DNA of 64,000 nucleotides from Aeromonas fluvialis (GCF_000819885.1 NZ_CDBO01000011.1:250958-314957), one strand, 5' to 3'. Positions 52,809 to 62,527 are shown, numbered from the stretch's first letter. A program made the numbers and translations. Notes: a model not told the origin generated them from the sequence alone.

Positions 52809-53960
52809 TTACAGACCAGCGGCAGCGCGCAGCAACTCGGCCTTGTCGGTCTGCTCCCACGGGAACTCGTCGCGACCGAAGTGACCGTAGGCAGCGGTTG
52901 CCTGGTAGATCGGACGCTTGAGATCCAGCATCTGGATCAGGCCGTAGGGGCGCAGCTCGAAGTGCTCGCGCACCAGCTTGACCAGCAGATCTTCAGAGAC
53001 CTTGGCGGTACCGAAGGTCTCGACGCTGATGGAGGTCGGCTCGGCCACGCCGATGGCGTAGGAGATCTGGATTTCGCAGCGATCGGCCAGACCGGCAGCA
53101 ACGATGTTTTTGGCAACGTAGCGGGCGGCGTAGGCAGCAGAGCGGTCAACCTTGGACGGATCTTTACCGGAGAAGGCGCCACCACCGTGACGGGCCATGC
53201 CGCCGTAGGTATCGACGATGATCTTGCGACCGGTCAGACCGCAGTCACCCATTGGGCCGCCGATAACGAAACGGCCGGTCGGGTTGATGAAATATTTGGT
53301 GTCCTTGTTGACCCACTCGGCCGGCAGCACCGGCTTGATGATCTCTTCGCGTACCGCTTCCACCAGATCGCTGTGGCTGATGGAGTCGCAGTGCTGGGTG
53401 GAGAGCACCACGGCGTCCACGCCGATGATCTTGCCGGCGTCGTCGTAGGCGAAGGTGAGCTGGCTCTTGGCATCCGGACGCAGCCACGGCAGGGTACCGT
53501 TCTTGCGCACTTCGGCCTGACGCTTCACCAGCAGGTGAGAGTAGGTGATGGGGGCCGGCATCAGCACGTCGGTTTCGTTGGTGGCGTAGCCGAACATCAG
53601 GCCCTGGTCGCCCGCACCCTGCTCCAGCGGATCGCTGCGGTCGACACCCTGGTTGATATCCGGGGACTGCTTGCCGATGGCGTTCAGCACGGCGCAGGAG
53701 TCGGCATCGAAGCCCATGTCGGAGTGGGTGTAGCCAATCTCGCGCACGGTATCACGCACGATCTGCTCGATATCGACCCAGGCAGAGGTGGTTACTTCAC
53801 CGGCCACCATCACCATGCCGGTCTTGACCAGGGTTTCGCAGGCGACACGCGCCTTGGTGTCTTGCTGGAGAATGGCGTCCAGCACCGCATCGGAGATCTG
53901 GTCTGCGATTTTATCGGGATGGCCTTCGGAGACCGACTCGGAAGTAAACAGCTTTGCCAT
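52809..53960 (-). CDS. metK: S-adenosylmethionine synthetase
   Basis: The 383-residue enzyme (384 in E. coli) makes SAM from methionine and ATP. The N-terminal [25 protein letters not shown] (ATP/methionine binding), [12 protein letters not shown] (about 115-126) and [23 protein letters not shown] (about 259-281) are intact. MetJ-like boxes lie 66-97 bases upstream of the start. It is divergent from transketolase, as in E. coli. Confidence 0.99.
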   Translation of the reverse strand: MAKLFTSESVSEGHPDKIADQISDAVLDAILQQDTKARVACETLVKTGMVMVAGEVTTSAWVDIEQIVRDTVREIGYTHSDMGFDADSCAVLNAIGKQSPDINQGVDRSDPLEQGAGDQGLMFGYATNETDVLMPAPITYSHLLVKRQAEVRKNGTLPWLRPDAKSQLTFAYDDAGKIIGVDAVVLSTQHCDSISHSDLVEAVREEIIKPVLPAEWVNKDTKYFINPTGRFVIGGPMGDCGLTGRKIIVDTYGGMARHGGGAFSGKDPSKVDRSAAYAARYVAKNIVAAGLADRCEIQISYAIGVAEPTSISVETFGTAKVSEDLLVKLVREHFELRPYGLIQMLDLKRPIYQATAAYGHFGRDEFPWEQTDKAELLRAAAGL

Positions 53961-54025
53961 GATGAAATTCTCAGTTTGTCCGGGTTATCGCCAGTGCAAT
54001 AACCGGGTGATATTGGGATGACTGT

Positions 54026-54057
54026 AGAGGTATCTACATCTGGACGTCTATTCTAGT
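54026..54057 (-). promoter_or_regulatory. Tandem MetJ-like operator of metK
   Basis: Four abutting 8-base units are read on the plus strand: AGAGGTAT (6 of 8 to AGACGTCT), CTACATCT (5), GGACGTCT (7) and ATTCTAGT (3). This spacing is what MetJ dimers need. On the minus strand TAGACG, 18 bases and TACAGT overlap the boxes and could be the metK promoter, so MetJ-SAM would block it. Confidence 0.7.
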
Positions 54058-54234
54058 TAGCGCCCCCCCCGATTGCCAGCACTATTTTGCCGAGGCGTCG
54101 CAAGTTGGCCACCATCGACTCCTCACCATCCCCAAGGGGATAGCAATTAAACGTTTGTCCTTGTTCTCTCTGGCCAAAAGCCGCCAAGAAAAGCGATTGT
54201 CCTCCCAAAGCCACTTTATTCGTCCAGATAATAT

Positions 54235-54263
54235 TTGCACGCCGCGCGCCCTGCTGGGACAAT
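54235..54263 (+). promoter_or_regulatory. Candidate transketolase promoter
   Basis: TTGCAC and GACAAT separated by 17 bases, followed by a G+C-rich stretch (AACGCGCC), about 50 bases before the tkt start. Confidence 0.45.
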
Positions 54264-54312
54264 AACGCGCCTTAAACTTGGCCATCAAATGAAGCAATCG
54301 CAGGAGATTCAG

Positions 54313-56304
54313 ATGCCTTCTCGTAAAGAGCTTGCCAATGCCATTCGTGCATTGAGTATGGATGCCGTTCAAAAAGCCAACTCCGGTCACCCGGGCGCCC
54401 CCATGGGAATGGCGGATATCGCCGAAGTGCTGTGGCGTAGCCACCTCAGACATAACCCGAACAACCCCAAGTGGGCCGACCGCGACCGTTTCATTCTCTC
54501 CAACGGCCACGGCTCCATGCTGCTGTACTCCCTGCTGCACCTCTCCGGTTATGACCTCTCCATCGACGATCTGAAAAACTTCCGCCAACTGCACTCTCGC
54601 ACCCCGGGTCACCCGGAGTATGGCTATGCACCGGGCGTTGAAACCACCACTGGCCCGCTGGGTCAGGGCATCACCAATGCCGTGGGTATGGCGATCGCCG
54701 AGAAAGCCATGGCCGAGCAGTTCAACCAGCCGGGCCACGACATCGTTGACCACTACACCTATGCCTTTATGGGTGACGGTTGCCTGATGGAAGGTATCTC
54801 CCACGAAGCCTGCTCCCTGGCCGGTACCCTGCAACTGGGCAAGCTGATTGCATTCTGGGATGACAACGGTATCTCCATCGACGGTCACGTTGAAGGCTGG
54901 TTCACCGACGACACCGTGAAGCGTTTCGAAGCCTACGGCTGGCACGTTATCGCGGCGGTTGACGGTCACAGCCCGGAAGCCATCAATGCTGCCATCGAAG
55001 CCGCCAAGGCCGAGACCGGCAAGCCGACTCTGATTTGCTGCCGCACCATCATCGGTTACGGTTCACCGAACAAGTCCGGCTCTCACGACTGCCACGGCGC
55101 ACCGCTGGGCAACGACGAGATCGCCGCGGCGCGCGCCTTCCTGAAGTGGGACCACGCCCCGTTCGTTATCCCGTCCGACATCGCTGCCGAGTGGAATGGT
55201 CAGGAGAAGGGCGCTGCACTGGAAGCCGACTGGGCTGCCAAGTTCGCCGCCTATGAAGCCGCGCACCCGACCCTGGCTGCCGAGTTCAAGCGTCGCTCCA
55301 CTGGCGAACTGCCTGCTAACTGGGCCGCTGAATCTGCCAAGATCATCGAAACCCTGCAAGCCAACCCGGCCAAGATCGCCACCCGTAAAGCCTCCCAGAA
55401 CGCACTGGAAGCCTTCGGCAAGCTGCTGCCGGAGTTCATGGGCGGCTCTGCCGACCTGGCGCCGTCCAACCTGACCATGTGGTCCGGCTCCAAGTCCCTG
55501 ACCAACGACGATGCCTCCGGCAACTACATCCACTACGGTGTACGCGAGTTCGGCATGTCCGCCATCATGAACGGTATCGCCCTGCACGGTGGTTTCATCC
55601 CCTACGGCGCGACCTTCCTGATGTTTATGGAGTACGCTCGCAACGCCCTGCGCATGGCCGCCCTGATGAAGCAGCGCGCTATCTTCGTTTACACCCACGA
55701 CTCCATCGGTCTGGGTGAAGATGGCCCGACTCACCAGCCGGTTGAGCAGATCGCCTCCCTGCGTCTGACTCCGAACATGAGCACCTGGCGTCCGTGTGAT
55801 CAGGTTGAATCTGCGATTGCCTGGAAACACGCCATCGAGCGTACCGACGGCCCGACCTCTCTGATCTTCTCTCGTCAGAACCTGGCCCAGATGGACCGTA
55901 CTGCCCAGCAGCTGGCCGACACCGCCAAGGGTGGCTACGTGCTGAAGGATTGCGCCGCTACTCCGGAGCTGATCCTGATCGCCACCGGTTCCGAAGTGGA
56001 ACTGGCCGTTGCCGCCTATGAGCAGCTGACTGCCAAGGGCCGTGCCGTGCGCGTGGTCTCCCTGCCGTCTACCGATGTGTTCGACGCCCAGTCTGCCGAG
56101 TACAAAGAGTCCGTCCTGCCGTTCTCCGTCACCAAGCGTGTGGCCATCGAAGCGGGCATCGCTGACTACTGGTACAAGTACGTGGGCTTTGGCGGCAAGA
56201 TCATCGGTATGACCACCTTCGGTGAGTCTGCACCGGCCGATCTGCTGTTCAAGGAATTTGGCTTTACTGTGGAAAACGTGGTTGCGACCGCTGAATCCTT
56301 GTAA
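54313..56304 (+). CDS. tkt: Transketolase
   Basis: The 663-residue thiamine-diphosphate enzyme has exactly the length of E. coli TktA. It moves two-carbon units in the pentose phosphate pathway. [12 protein letters not shown] near the start, [18 protein letters not shown] (about 60-77), the ThDP motif [18 protein letters not shown]...WDDN (about 155-187), and [19 protein letters not shown] (about 467-485) are seen. ATG at 54313 with CAGGAG is used. Confidence 0.99.
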   Translation: MPSRKELANAIRALSMDAVQKANSGHPGAPMGMADIAEVLWRSHLRHNPNNPKWADRDRFILSNGHGSMLLYSLLHLSGYDLSIDDLKNFRQLHSRTPGHPEYGYAPGVETTTGPLGQGITNAVGMAIAEKAMAEQFNQPGHDIVDHYTYAFMGDGCLMEGISHEACSLAGTLQLGKLIAFWDDNGISIDGHVEGWFTDDTVKRFEAYGWHVIAAVDGHSPEAINAAIEAAKAETGKPTLICCRTIIGYGSPNKSGSHDCHGAPLGNDEIAAARAFLKWDHAPFVIPSDIAAEWNGQEKGAALEADWAAKFAAYEAAHPTLAAEFKRRSTGELPANWAAESAKIIETLQANPAKIATRKASQNALEAFGKLLPEFMGGSADLAPSNLTMWSGSKSLTNDDASGNYIHYGVREFGMSAIMNGIALHGGFIPYGATFLMFMEYARNALRMAALMKQRAIFVYTHDSIGLGEDGPTHQPVEQIASLRLTPNMSTWRPCDQVESAIAWKHAIERTDGPTSLIFSRQNLAQMDRTAQQLADTAKGGYVLKDCAATPELILIATGSEVELAVAAYEQLTAKGRAVRVVSLPSTDVFDAQSAEYKESVLPFSVTKRVAIEAGIADYWYKYVGFGGKIIGMTTFGESAPADLLFKEFGFTVENVVATAESL

Positions 56305-56329
56305 TCGCTGATTGCTTTGTATTGAACTG

Positions 56330-56358
56330 AAAAGCGCCGCCCTTGGGAGGCGCTTTTT
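56330..56358 (+). terminator. Terminator of tkt
   Basis: AAAAGCGCC and GGCGCTTTT pair around a 10-base loop, followed by TTAT. Confidence 0.88.
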
Positions 56359-56594
56359 TATGGACTTTTTTTACTGAGGAAGCCGTACATTGCAGAATAC
56401 GGAATATTCACTCCCATAAAATAGAATTCCATTTTTTGAAGGAAATAAATTATCTGATGAATTTTTAGTGATGAAGAATAAGGTAGTTTGCCATTTTTCA
56501 GAAACTACACGAGTACAATTTACAGATTTGTTAAAATCTACTCGACCTGATAAAGCACCACTGATAAATGGCAAAAACCCAAATAGGAGTCATC

Positions 56595-57224
56595 ATGAGC
56601 AAAGAAAGCATGTCGCAGGATCCTTTTTTTTCGGTAAATGGGTTCAACTTTGATCTAGAACAACTTGCGGAGGGCATGACTAGAAACGATTGGCCTGATG
56701 GTGCCAAGGTGACCAGATGTACCGACAAAGACGGTACGACTAAGGCTTTATCACCAAAAGATGCTCTGATTGATGCTTATTTTGGCCACGAATTTTTCGA
56801 TGAGGACCCCTTGAAGGTAAGCCTCGCCTTAACGCGCTACTTCCTTCAAACGGACCGCCCGTTATTGCCTGGAATGGTTGAGCTATTGATAGCTGGAATC
56901 ACGGAACACCTGAAAGATGGAAAACCATGGGGTAGGAAAAACATAAAACGGAAAAAAGATCCCGAGCATCTTATGGCCGTTCTAGCTATAGATAATAAAT
57001 TCAAGGGGAAGCGCCATGAGATTGGAGCAGAACTAAAAATTACTGCTGATGGTGTTAAATATATTGTCGGGCGAGCTAGGGAAGCAGTTTATCCCTCTCT
57101 CCTACATCTATTTGAATATCATATGTCGCCCAGTTTTGAAGAGGCGGTTAAGATCTTAGACCCAGCATATAGAGATGAGTTTATACGTAAAAATGGTATC
57201 AAACTAAACAGCCATAACCTGTAG
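56595..57224 (+). CDS. Unrecognised protein in an AT-rich segment
   Basis: The 209-residue product starts MSKESMSQDPFFSVNGFNFDLEQLAEG with AGGAGT 4-5 bases upstream of ATG at 56595. I do not recognise a family. No signal peptide or membrane helix is visible. A basic patch (GRKNIKRKKDPEH, about 125-137) precedes HEIGAELKITADGVKYIVGRAREAV (about 151-175), which has the shape of a helix-turn-helix as in sigma-like or phage regulators. Its codon use and low G+C differ sharply from the neighbours, which points to horizontal gain between the tkt terminator and the RidA gene. The 235 bases before it hold no convincing gene. Confidence 0.75.
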   Translation: MSKESMSQDPFFSVNGFNFDLEQLAEGMTRNDWPDGAKVTRCTDKDGTTKALSPKDALIDAYFGHEFFDEDPLKVSLALTRYFLQTDRPLLPGMVELLIAGITEHLKDGKPWGRKNIKRKKDPEHLMAVLAIDNKFKGKRHEIGAELKITADGVKYIVGRAREAVYPSLLHLFEYHMSPSFEEAVKILDPAYRDEFIRKNGIKLNSHNL

Positions 57225-57227
57225 CAC

Positions 57228-57260
57228 GTAGGTTCGATTAGCGAAGCGTAATCGGACGTT
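57228..57260. repeat. Palindromic repeat of the GTAGG..TTAGCGAAGCGTAA type
   Basis: GTAGGTTCGATTA GCGAAGCG TAATCGGACG can fold into a stem (CGATTA/TAATCG and flanks). Similar GTAGG-x-TTAGCGAAGCGTAA-x elements are widely dispersed in proteobacterial genomes. Only one copy is in this window. Confidence 0.6.
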
Positions 57261-57308
57261 CGCGTTCTTTAAGTTGATGCCATAAAAATCATGTCCCCTC
57301 CTGTTACC

Positions 57309-57344
57309 TAAAAAGAGACCGGCTATCAGCCGGTCTCTTTTTAT
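57309..57344. terminator. Bidirectional terminator between the orphan gene and the RidA gene
   Basis: AAAAAGAGACCGGC TATCA GCCGGTCTCTTTTT is a perfect 14-pair stem with A- and T-rich ends. Confidence 0.92.
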
Positions 57345-57363
57345 TATTTAACACAAACAAAAT

Positions 57364-58629
57364 TTACGCCTGCGGTGGGGTGCTTTCCGCATTGGACATT
57401 ACCGCATCAATTTGCACCAGGGCGCCGGCGGGCAGCTCGCTCACGCCAATCACGGTGCGGGCGGGCAGATAGGCCGGGAAGTATTTGGTGTAGATGGCAT
57501 CCACGTCCGCCAGATCCGCGATGTTCTTCACCTGGATATTGACCTTGACGATATCGTCCATCACGTGGCCGATGCTCTCGACGATGGTCTTGATATGGGC
57601 GAGGCACTGGGCGGTCTGCTCCTTGACACAACCGGTCAGGATCTTGCCTGTGGCCAGATCAACCGGCAACTGGCCAGCGATATGGTTGTAGTGAGAGAAG
57701 GCGACAGTCTGGGTGTGCAGGGGGCTGCGCGGTGCCTTGTCGGTATTGCGGGCGCGGATCACCAGATTGTGTCTGTCTTCCACCAGCTGTGGCGGGGTGC
57801 CGTCACCGTGGGAGATGACCGCATCCATCTGCACCCGGGCGCCGAGCGGCAGGGCGGAGGCGACGATCACGCTGCGGGCCGGCAGGTAGGCGACGGCACG
57901 GGCAATGGCGGAGTCCGGGAAGAAGGTGGTGTAGACCTCGTTGACGGCGTCCAGATCGGCCAGGCTGGTCAGATAGACGGTGACCTTGACGATATCGTCA
58001 AACGGCACATCGATGCTCTCCAGCACGTGCTTGATGTTACGCAGGCACTGACCCGCCTGCTCCTTGATGCCACCGGCAACCAGTTGGCCAGAGGCGGCCT
58101 CGACCGGCAGTTGCGCACCGATATTGTTGTAGTGGGAGAAGGCCACGGTATGGGTGGAGAACGGATTGTGCGGCGCCTTGTCGCTATTGCGGGCCAGTTT
58201 AACCAGCGGGCAAGGATCTTGCGGGAAGGTACCTTCGCCGTTGGAGATGATGGCATCGATCTGCACCAGCGCACCCAGCGGCAGGGCGGCAACGGCCAGG
58301 GTGGTGCGGGTCGGCAGATAGCCCGGGAAGAATTCGCGATAGACGGCGTTGACCGCCTCAAGATCAGCCATCTCTTTCAGGAAGATGGTCGCTTTGACCA
58401 TATCGTCCATCACATGGCCGATGCTCTCGACGATGGCCTTGAGGTTGTTCAGGCACTGTCTGGCCTGCGCGGTGACATCACCACTCACCATCTTGCCGGT
58501 GGCTGGATCGACCGGCAGCTGGGCGGAGATATTGTTGTAATGAGAAAACGCCACCGTTTGGGTGCAGGGGCCCAGATCCTGGGGCGCATGGGGGGTATTT
58601 CTTGCCGACTTGATGATGGTGCCACTCAT
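57364..58629 (-). CDS. Single-chain protein with three tandem RidA domains
   Basis: The 421-residue product contains three RidA (YjgF/YER057c/UK114) units at about 1-130, 140-278 and 288-421. Each has TVAFSHYN-[NH]-I, a GQ/AQ-LPV loop, a helix with QC-L-x-x-[IL]-K, and an [LA]-P-[TA]-R-[TS] motif with the family Arg (R108, R252, R391), followed by LP-x-GA-x-VQ-[IM]-DA. RidA proteins are normally ~130-residue homotrimers that hydrolyse reactive enamines/imines from PLP enzymes. Here VQIDA or VQMDA replaces the usual L/V-EIEAI, so the Glu is Asp. A fused trimer with its own interface sites is the inference; substrate unknown. No PLP enzyme is adjacent. Confidence 0.93.
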   Translation of the reverse strand: MSGTIIKSARNTPHAPQDLGPCTQTVAFSHYNNISAQLPVDPATGKMVSGDVTAQARQCLNNLKAIVESIGHVMDDMVKATIFLKEMADLEAVNAVYREFFPGYLPTRTTLAVAALPLGALVQIDAIISNGEGTFPQDPCPLVKLARNSDKAPHNPFSTHTVAFSHYNNIGAQLPVEAASGQLVAGGIKEQAGQCLRNIKHVLESIDVPFDDIVKVTVYLTSLADLDAVNEVYTTFFPDSAIARAVAYLPARSVIVASALPLGARVQMDAVISHGDGTPPQLVEDRHNLVIRARNTDKAPRSPLHTQTVAFSHYNHIAGQLPVDLATGKILTGCVKEQTAQCLAHIKTIVESIGHVMDDIVKVNIQVKNIADLADVDAIYTKYFPAYLPARTVIGVSELPAGALVQIDAVMSNAESTPPQA

Positions 58630-59684
58630 AGGTATGCCTCTTTTTAATATTTGTTATTCATTCAGGTACAGGTTTACCCCATCTTGTTGTACGCCATGGT
58701 GACTGTGCCCGTGGCGGCATCCCCGGTTATTATTTGTGATCCGCTCAATCGCTGAGAAGAATAATGGAGGACAGGGTAGATATTTCAGACGCTGCGATTC
58801 TATGAGTGGCTATCAGGGGTTGCAAACCGCATGTTTCATTTATATGAGATGGCTCAATGGCTGCAAATTTAATGTGATTGCTATTCAATTCATGCTGAAT
58901 AGTTGCCCATTGTTCTATCAATAGCCTTGCTCTGAGCTGCGGCCCTGTCAGGGCAAGGGGTTGGGCTCGGATATAGGAAAAGTATGGCTGTTAATAAAAG
59001 GTTAACGCCATGCATCAGGCTGGCCGCAAATGGCATTGCTGTGCATAAACATGTACTTTGTGTTTTTTAACCCTCTATCTTGTCGCGTAAAAATATGCTA
59101 GCTGACATGAATTTAACCATGGTTAAAGATGTAGCTGGAATATAATTCAAATATTTGCATGGACGACGCCGGTTAATTATAGGCTGGCTGATGGCTGGCC
59201 CAGACCCGGGGTATTTTGATCTCTTTATATATCTGGTGAAATATGCCAGACCAGCACCGTGGTCCCTTATCGGTGTGACCACGGTTAGCAATATATCGGC
59301 TGACAGGGAGTGGTATGGTCAAGGTATCTGCGGGTCGGGATCGCTGCTCCGGTCCGTCGTCCACAGCCTGCCAGGGATGAGAAGGTTGCGGGCTGGGCCA
59401 GCTGCCATGGCATGGTTATTTGCGGGATTTTTAACAAAAATGTGAACCTGATCACCGGCCGGTTCAGGGGTTTATCGCCATGGCTGCCCCATCTTTGCAG
59501 ATACCCCGGCTGAAGCCATGGCACTGCTGCGCCATCATCAGACATGGCAGGAGGAGTTCATGGCCAATGCACTCTCTTGACGGTTGCCCCAGTGCCGACG
59601 ATCGTCTCCTGCTGGCAGGAGAACCCTTTATCCGGGCGTTGAACAGCATCAGGGCGCCATGTTGCCACTCTATTCGCTGGCCGC
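58630..59684. other. About 1 kb without a recognisable gene
   Basis: The left half is AT-rich and must hold the promoter of the RidA gene (minus strand). TTTAACCATGGTTAAA at 59112-59127 is a perfect 16-base palindrome. ACCGTGGTC (59256-59264) and GACCACGGT (59277-59285) form a 9-pair hairpin with a 12-base loop. The right half is more G+C-rich and shows short open frames in several phases (for example ADTPAEAMALLRHHQTWQEEFMANALS ending at about 59580) that look like decayed coding sequence, but I cannot name a family. Confidence 0.5.
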
Positions 59685-60287
59685 CTATCTCTGGTGCAAT
59701 TCGCCTTCGAGGACCAGCACGGTATCCATCCCTGCCGCCTTGCCCGCGTCAAGCCCGATCCGGGTATCTTCAAAGACCAGACAGTTGGCTGGATTGACCC
59801 CCAGCTGTTCGGCCACTTTTAAAAAAGTATCCGGTTGGGGCTTGTGGTTGGTGACATCATCGGCACTCACCACTACCGAGATATAAGCATCGAGACCGGT
59901 GCTTTTCAGAATGGCATCCGCCTGATTGCGTGGTGAGCCGGTGCCAATCCCCATCTTCACCTTGCCGTGATAGTGCCTGACCAGTTCCCACATCGCGGGA
60001 AAGACACTGACCTTGGCGATATGGGTCATGTAGAGGGCAATCTTGCGGCGGGTGAAGGCCTCGACATCCACTGTCAGTCCCTGCTGCTTGGCCAGCATGG
60101 CGATGATCTTGCGGGTGGGTATCCCGCCGTACTGATAGAGTTGCTCTCGTTCGAAGGGGATGCCGAACTCGGCGCAGGTGAGTTCCCAGGCGTCCAGATG
60201 CAGCGGCATGGAGTCCACCAGGGTGCCATCCATATCGAAAATCAGGGCATCGTAGTGATCAAATCCGTACTGTTCTGGCTCGCTCAT
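59685..60287 (-). CDS. HAD-superfamily sugar-phosphate phosphatase (YqaB-like)
   Basis: The 200-residue cytoplasmic protein has the HAD motif I LIFDMDGTLVDSMPLHLDAW (about 14-33), motif II GIGTGSPR (about 113-120) and motif III/IV KPQPDTFLKVAEQLGV...CLVFEDTRIGLDAGKAAGM (about 150-185). The closest relatives are YqaB (fructose-1-phosphatase) and beta-phosphoglucomutase. The lack of a full mutase cap favours a phosphatase. Start at 60287 has GAGGAG upstream; a six-codon longer form is unsupported. Confidence 0.88.
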   Translation of the reverse strand: MSEPEQYGFDHYDALIFDMDGTLVDSMPLHLDAWELTCAEFGIPFEREQLYQYGGIPTRKIIAMLAKQQGLTVDVEAFTRRKIALYMTHIAKVSVFPAMWELVRHYHGKVKMGIGTGSPRNQADAILKSTGLDAYISVVVSADDVTNHKPQPDTFLKVAEQLGVNPANCLVFEDTRIGLDAGKAAGMDTVLVLEGELHQR

Positions 60288-60459
60288 GGGGGCTCCTCGA
60301 ATCAAATAGGGCAGGCTAGCAGATTGGGCACACCGATTGTGGGATCTGTCTCATGATCGGGTAGATGGGGTCGCCGTTTTTTCTATCTCTTGCTGCTTTG
60401 TGAGACAATAACTCGCTCAATTGTCGATTTTTTGGCATATCAGAGTAGCGAGTCTGCTT

Positions 60460-60895
60460 ATGACCTCGAAAATATCCCCTAAAACCATTTTCTCCAGTGT
60501 GGCGCTGGTGATCGCGCTCGGTTCACTGGAAAAGAGCATAGTCACCACCCCGCTGCCGATGATCGGTGCCGAGCTGCAGGCCGGTGCCGCCCTCACCTGG
60601 GTAGTCACCGCCTACCTGCTGGCTGCCGCGGTGTTGCCCCTCTATGGCAAATGGCATATCGCTGTTCAACTTCGGCCGTGAGCTGTGAGGGACCATTGGA
60701 GTCGCCATCTGCGCCATGTTGTTCCATTCCAGTCTGCCAGCCGGTAGCGGCACTGATCTGAGCCGGCTTGGGCCTGATCTGCTGGCCGCAGGCTTCAGCA
60801 CCACCTATATCGGCATGGGGCTGATCGCCACGTTGGCATTGCTGATCACCCTGCAGGCGTTGAAGCGCCATGAGCTGGCGACCATCAATGCCTGA
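60460..60895 (+). pseudogene. MFS drug-efflux type transporter (DHA2-like) with a large internal deletion
   Basis: From ATG at 60460 the frame gives MTSKISPKTIFSSVALVIALGSLEKSIVTTPLPMIGAELQ then ALTWVVTAYLLAAAVLPLYGK, the first helices of EmrB-type transporters, and hits TGA at 60679. From about 60650 a second frame resumes with ISLFNFGREL, a TGA, GTIGVAICAMLFHSSLPAG and a last helix (STTYIGMGLIATLALLITLQALKRH) to TGA at 60893. That is the end of the same kind of protein. About 300 central codons are missing. It runs into the convergent alpha-glucosidase gene. Confidence 0.8.
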
Positions 60896-62527
60896 TCACT
60901 GAGCGAGCCACACTGCGCACTGATAGGGGGCAAAGCGTTGAGTCGGTGTGTCCGGGTAGTTGCTGATGAGTAACCTCATGTCACCTGTCACCTTGTCAAA
61001 GTGGGGCATCGGCAAGGGGGTGGTGGTGAGATTGGCGAGCAGCAGCAGGGTATGTTGTTCCCCTGTTTCTGGGTCTTGCCAATGTCGGCGGTAGCTGATG
61101 CGCTCGGGGTCATCCCCATCCAGCAGTTCGACATTGCCGTGGCGAATGACGGGGTGAGCCTTGCGCAGGGCGATGAGCTGGCGATAGCAGTGAAACGGCG
61201 AGTCGGGGCGGGCCAGCTGCTCGGTAGCGTTGATCTCGACGTGGTTGGCGTTGAGGGCAATCCAGGGCCTGGCCGTGCTGAATCCTGCATGGGGGCCGCC
61301 GTCCCACTGCATCGGGGTGCGGGCGTTGTCGCGGCCGATGGCATCGAGCCGCCGACTCAGCTCGGCAGGATCCAGCCCCGCCTGGCTGGCGCGGTAGTGG
61401 ATCGCCTCCACGTCGCGCAGCTCGTCCGGCTGCCAGTGGCGGTTGGTCATGGCGAGCTCTTCCCCCTGATAGATGAAGGGGGTGCCCTGCATCAGGTGCA
61501 GCACCATGGCCCACAGCTTGGCGCTGGTTTCACGCCATTCTGGCCTGTCATCGCCAAAGCGGGAGACGGCGCGGGGCAGGTCGTGGTTGCCAAGAAACAG
61601 GCTGTTCCAGCCCCGTCCGTGCAGCCCCTGCTGGTGGCGGGCCATGGCTCGCTTGAAGGCGAGGGGATCGAAGCGGGAGGTCCACTTGTCCTGCCCCAGC
61701 CCCAGATGTTCGAAGTTGAACACCATGCTGAATTCGCCGCCGTCGGGGTCGGAGTAGCGTTGCATATGGACGAGATCCGCTCCCCAGGTCTCCCCCACCG
61801 TGATGACCCCCTTGCCGCCAAAGCTGGCGGCATTGAGCTCGCGGATATAGTCGTGCAGGCGGGGACCATTGCTCATGGCAAGTCGGTCCCACTCCTTGCT
61901 CACCATGTCGATCACATCGAAGCGAAATCCCTTGATCCCTTTGCCCAGCCAGAAGTTGATCACCGCCGCCATCTCGGCCCGCACCGCCGGGTTGCCCCAG
62001 TCCAGATCGGCCTGGCTCACGTCGAAGTTGTGCAGGTAGTAGCGATCAAGCGCTGGCACATATTGCCAGCCGCTGCCGCCAAAAATCGAGGTGACCGGGT
62101 GGGCGTCGACGAAGGCCTGATCGCGAAACACATAGTAGGCCTGATAGCGGGGATCACCGGCCAGTGCCTTTACAAACCACTCGTGCTCGGTGGAAGTGTG
62201 GTTGGCGACGATATCCATCATAAGGCCGATGCCGCGCTCCCTTGCCTCGGCGATCAGTGCTTCCAGGTCGGCCAGGGTGCCGAAGGTGGGGTCGATGGCG
62301 CGGTAATCGGCCACGTCATAGCCGTTGTCCCGTTTGGGGGAGCGATAGATGGGGGTGAGCCAGAGCATATCGACCCCGAGGGTAGCCAGATAGTCGAGGC
62401 GCAGGCGGATGCCGTTGATATCGCCCATGCCGTCGCCATCGCTATCCTGAAAGCTCATGGGGTAGATCTGGTAGATGACGCAGCTATCGAGGTCGATATC
62501 GGGAGTGTGGAGAGTGTGCGGGTTCAT
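60896..62527 (-). CDS. GH13 alpha-glucosidase (oligo-1,6-glucosidase / trehalose-6-phosphate hydrolase type)
   Basis: The 543-residue cytoplasmic enzyme has the GH13 regions: CVIYQIYPMSFQDSDGDGMGD at the start, DIVANHTS (region I, about 107), GFRFDVIDM (nucleophile Asp, about 203), VGETWGAD (acid Glu, about 245) and FLGNHDLPRAVSRFGD (Asp, about 317). It probably releases glucose from short alpha-glucosides. The set resembles both MalL/oligo-1,6-glucosidases and TreC; no treB or PTS gene is next to it, so I favour alpha-glucosidase. No signal peptide was seen. Confidence 0.9.
   Translation of the reverse strand: MNPHTLHTPDIDLDSCVIYQIYPMSFQDSDGDGMGDINGIRLRLDYLATLGVDMLWLTPIYRSPKRDNGYDVADYRAIDPTFGTLADLEALIAEARERGIGLMMDIVANHTSTEHEWFVKALAGDPRYQAYYVFRDQAFVDAHPVTSIFGGSGWQYVPALDRYYLHNFDVSQADLDWGNPAVRAEMAAVINFWLGKGIKGFRFDVIDMVSKEWDRLAMSNGPRLHDYIRELNAASFGGKGVITVGETWGADLVHMQRYSDPDGGEFSMVFNFEHLGLGQDKWTSRFDPLAFKRAMARHQQGLHGRGWNSLFLGNHDLPRAVSRFGDDRPEWRETSAKLWAMVLHLMQGTPFIYQGEELAMTNRHWQPDELRDVEAIHYRASQAGLDPAELSRRLDAIGRDNARTPMQWDGGPHAGFSTARPWIALNANHVEINATEQLARPDSPFHCYRQLIALRKAHPVIRHGNVELLDGDDPERISYRRHWQDPETGEQHTLLLLANLTTTPLPMPHFDKVTGDMRLLISNYPDTPTQRFAPYQCAVWLAQ

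Noticed and set aside
56371..56574. 67-codon minus-strand frame in the AT-rich gap after tkt
   Set aside because: No ribosome-binding site, no recognised family, and it covers the likely promoter region of the orphan gene.
59480..59797. 105-codon plus-strand frame
   Set aside because: It overlaps the HAD gene end; codon quality is poor and the part before 59685 switches frames, so at best it is decayed sequence.
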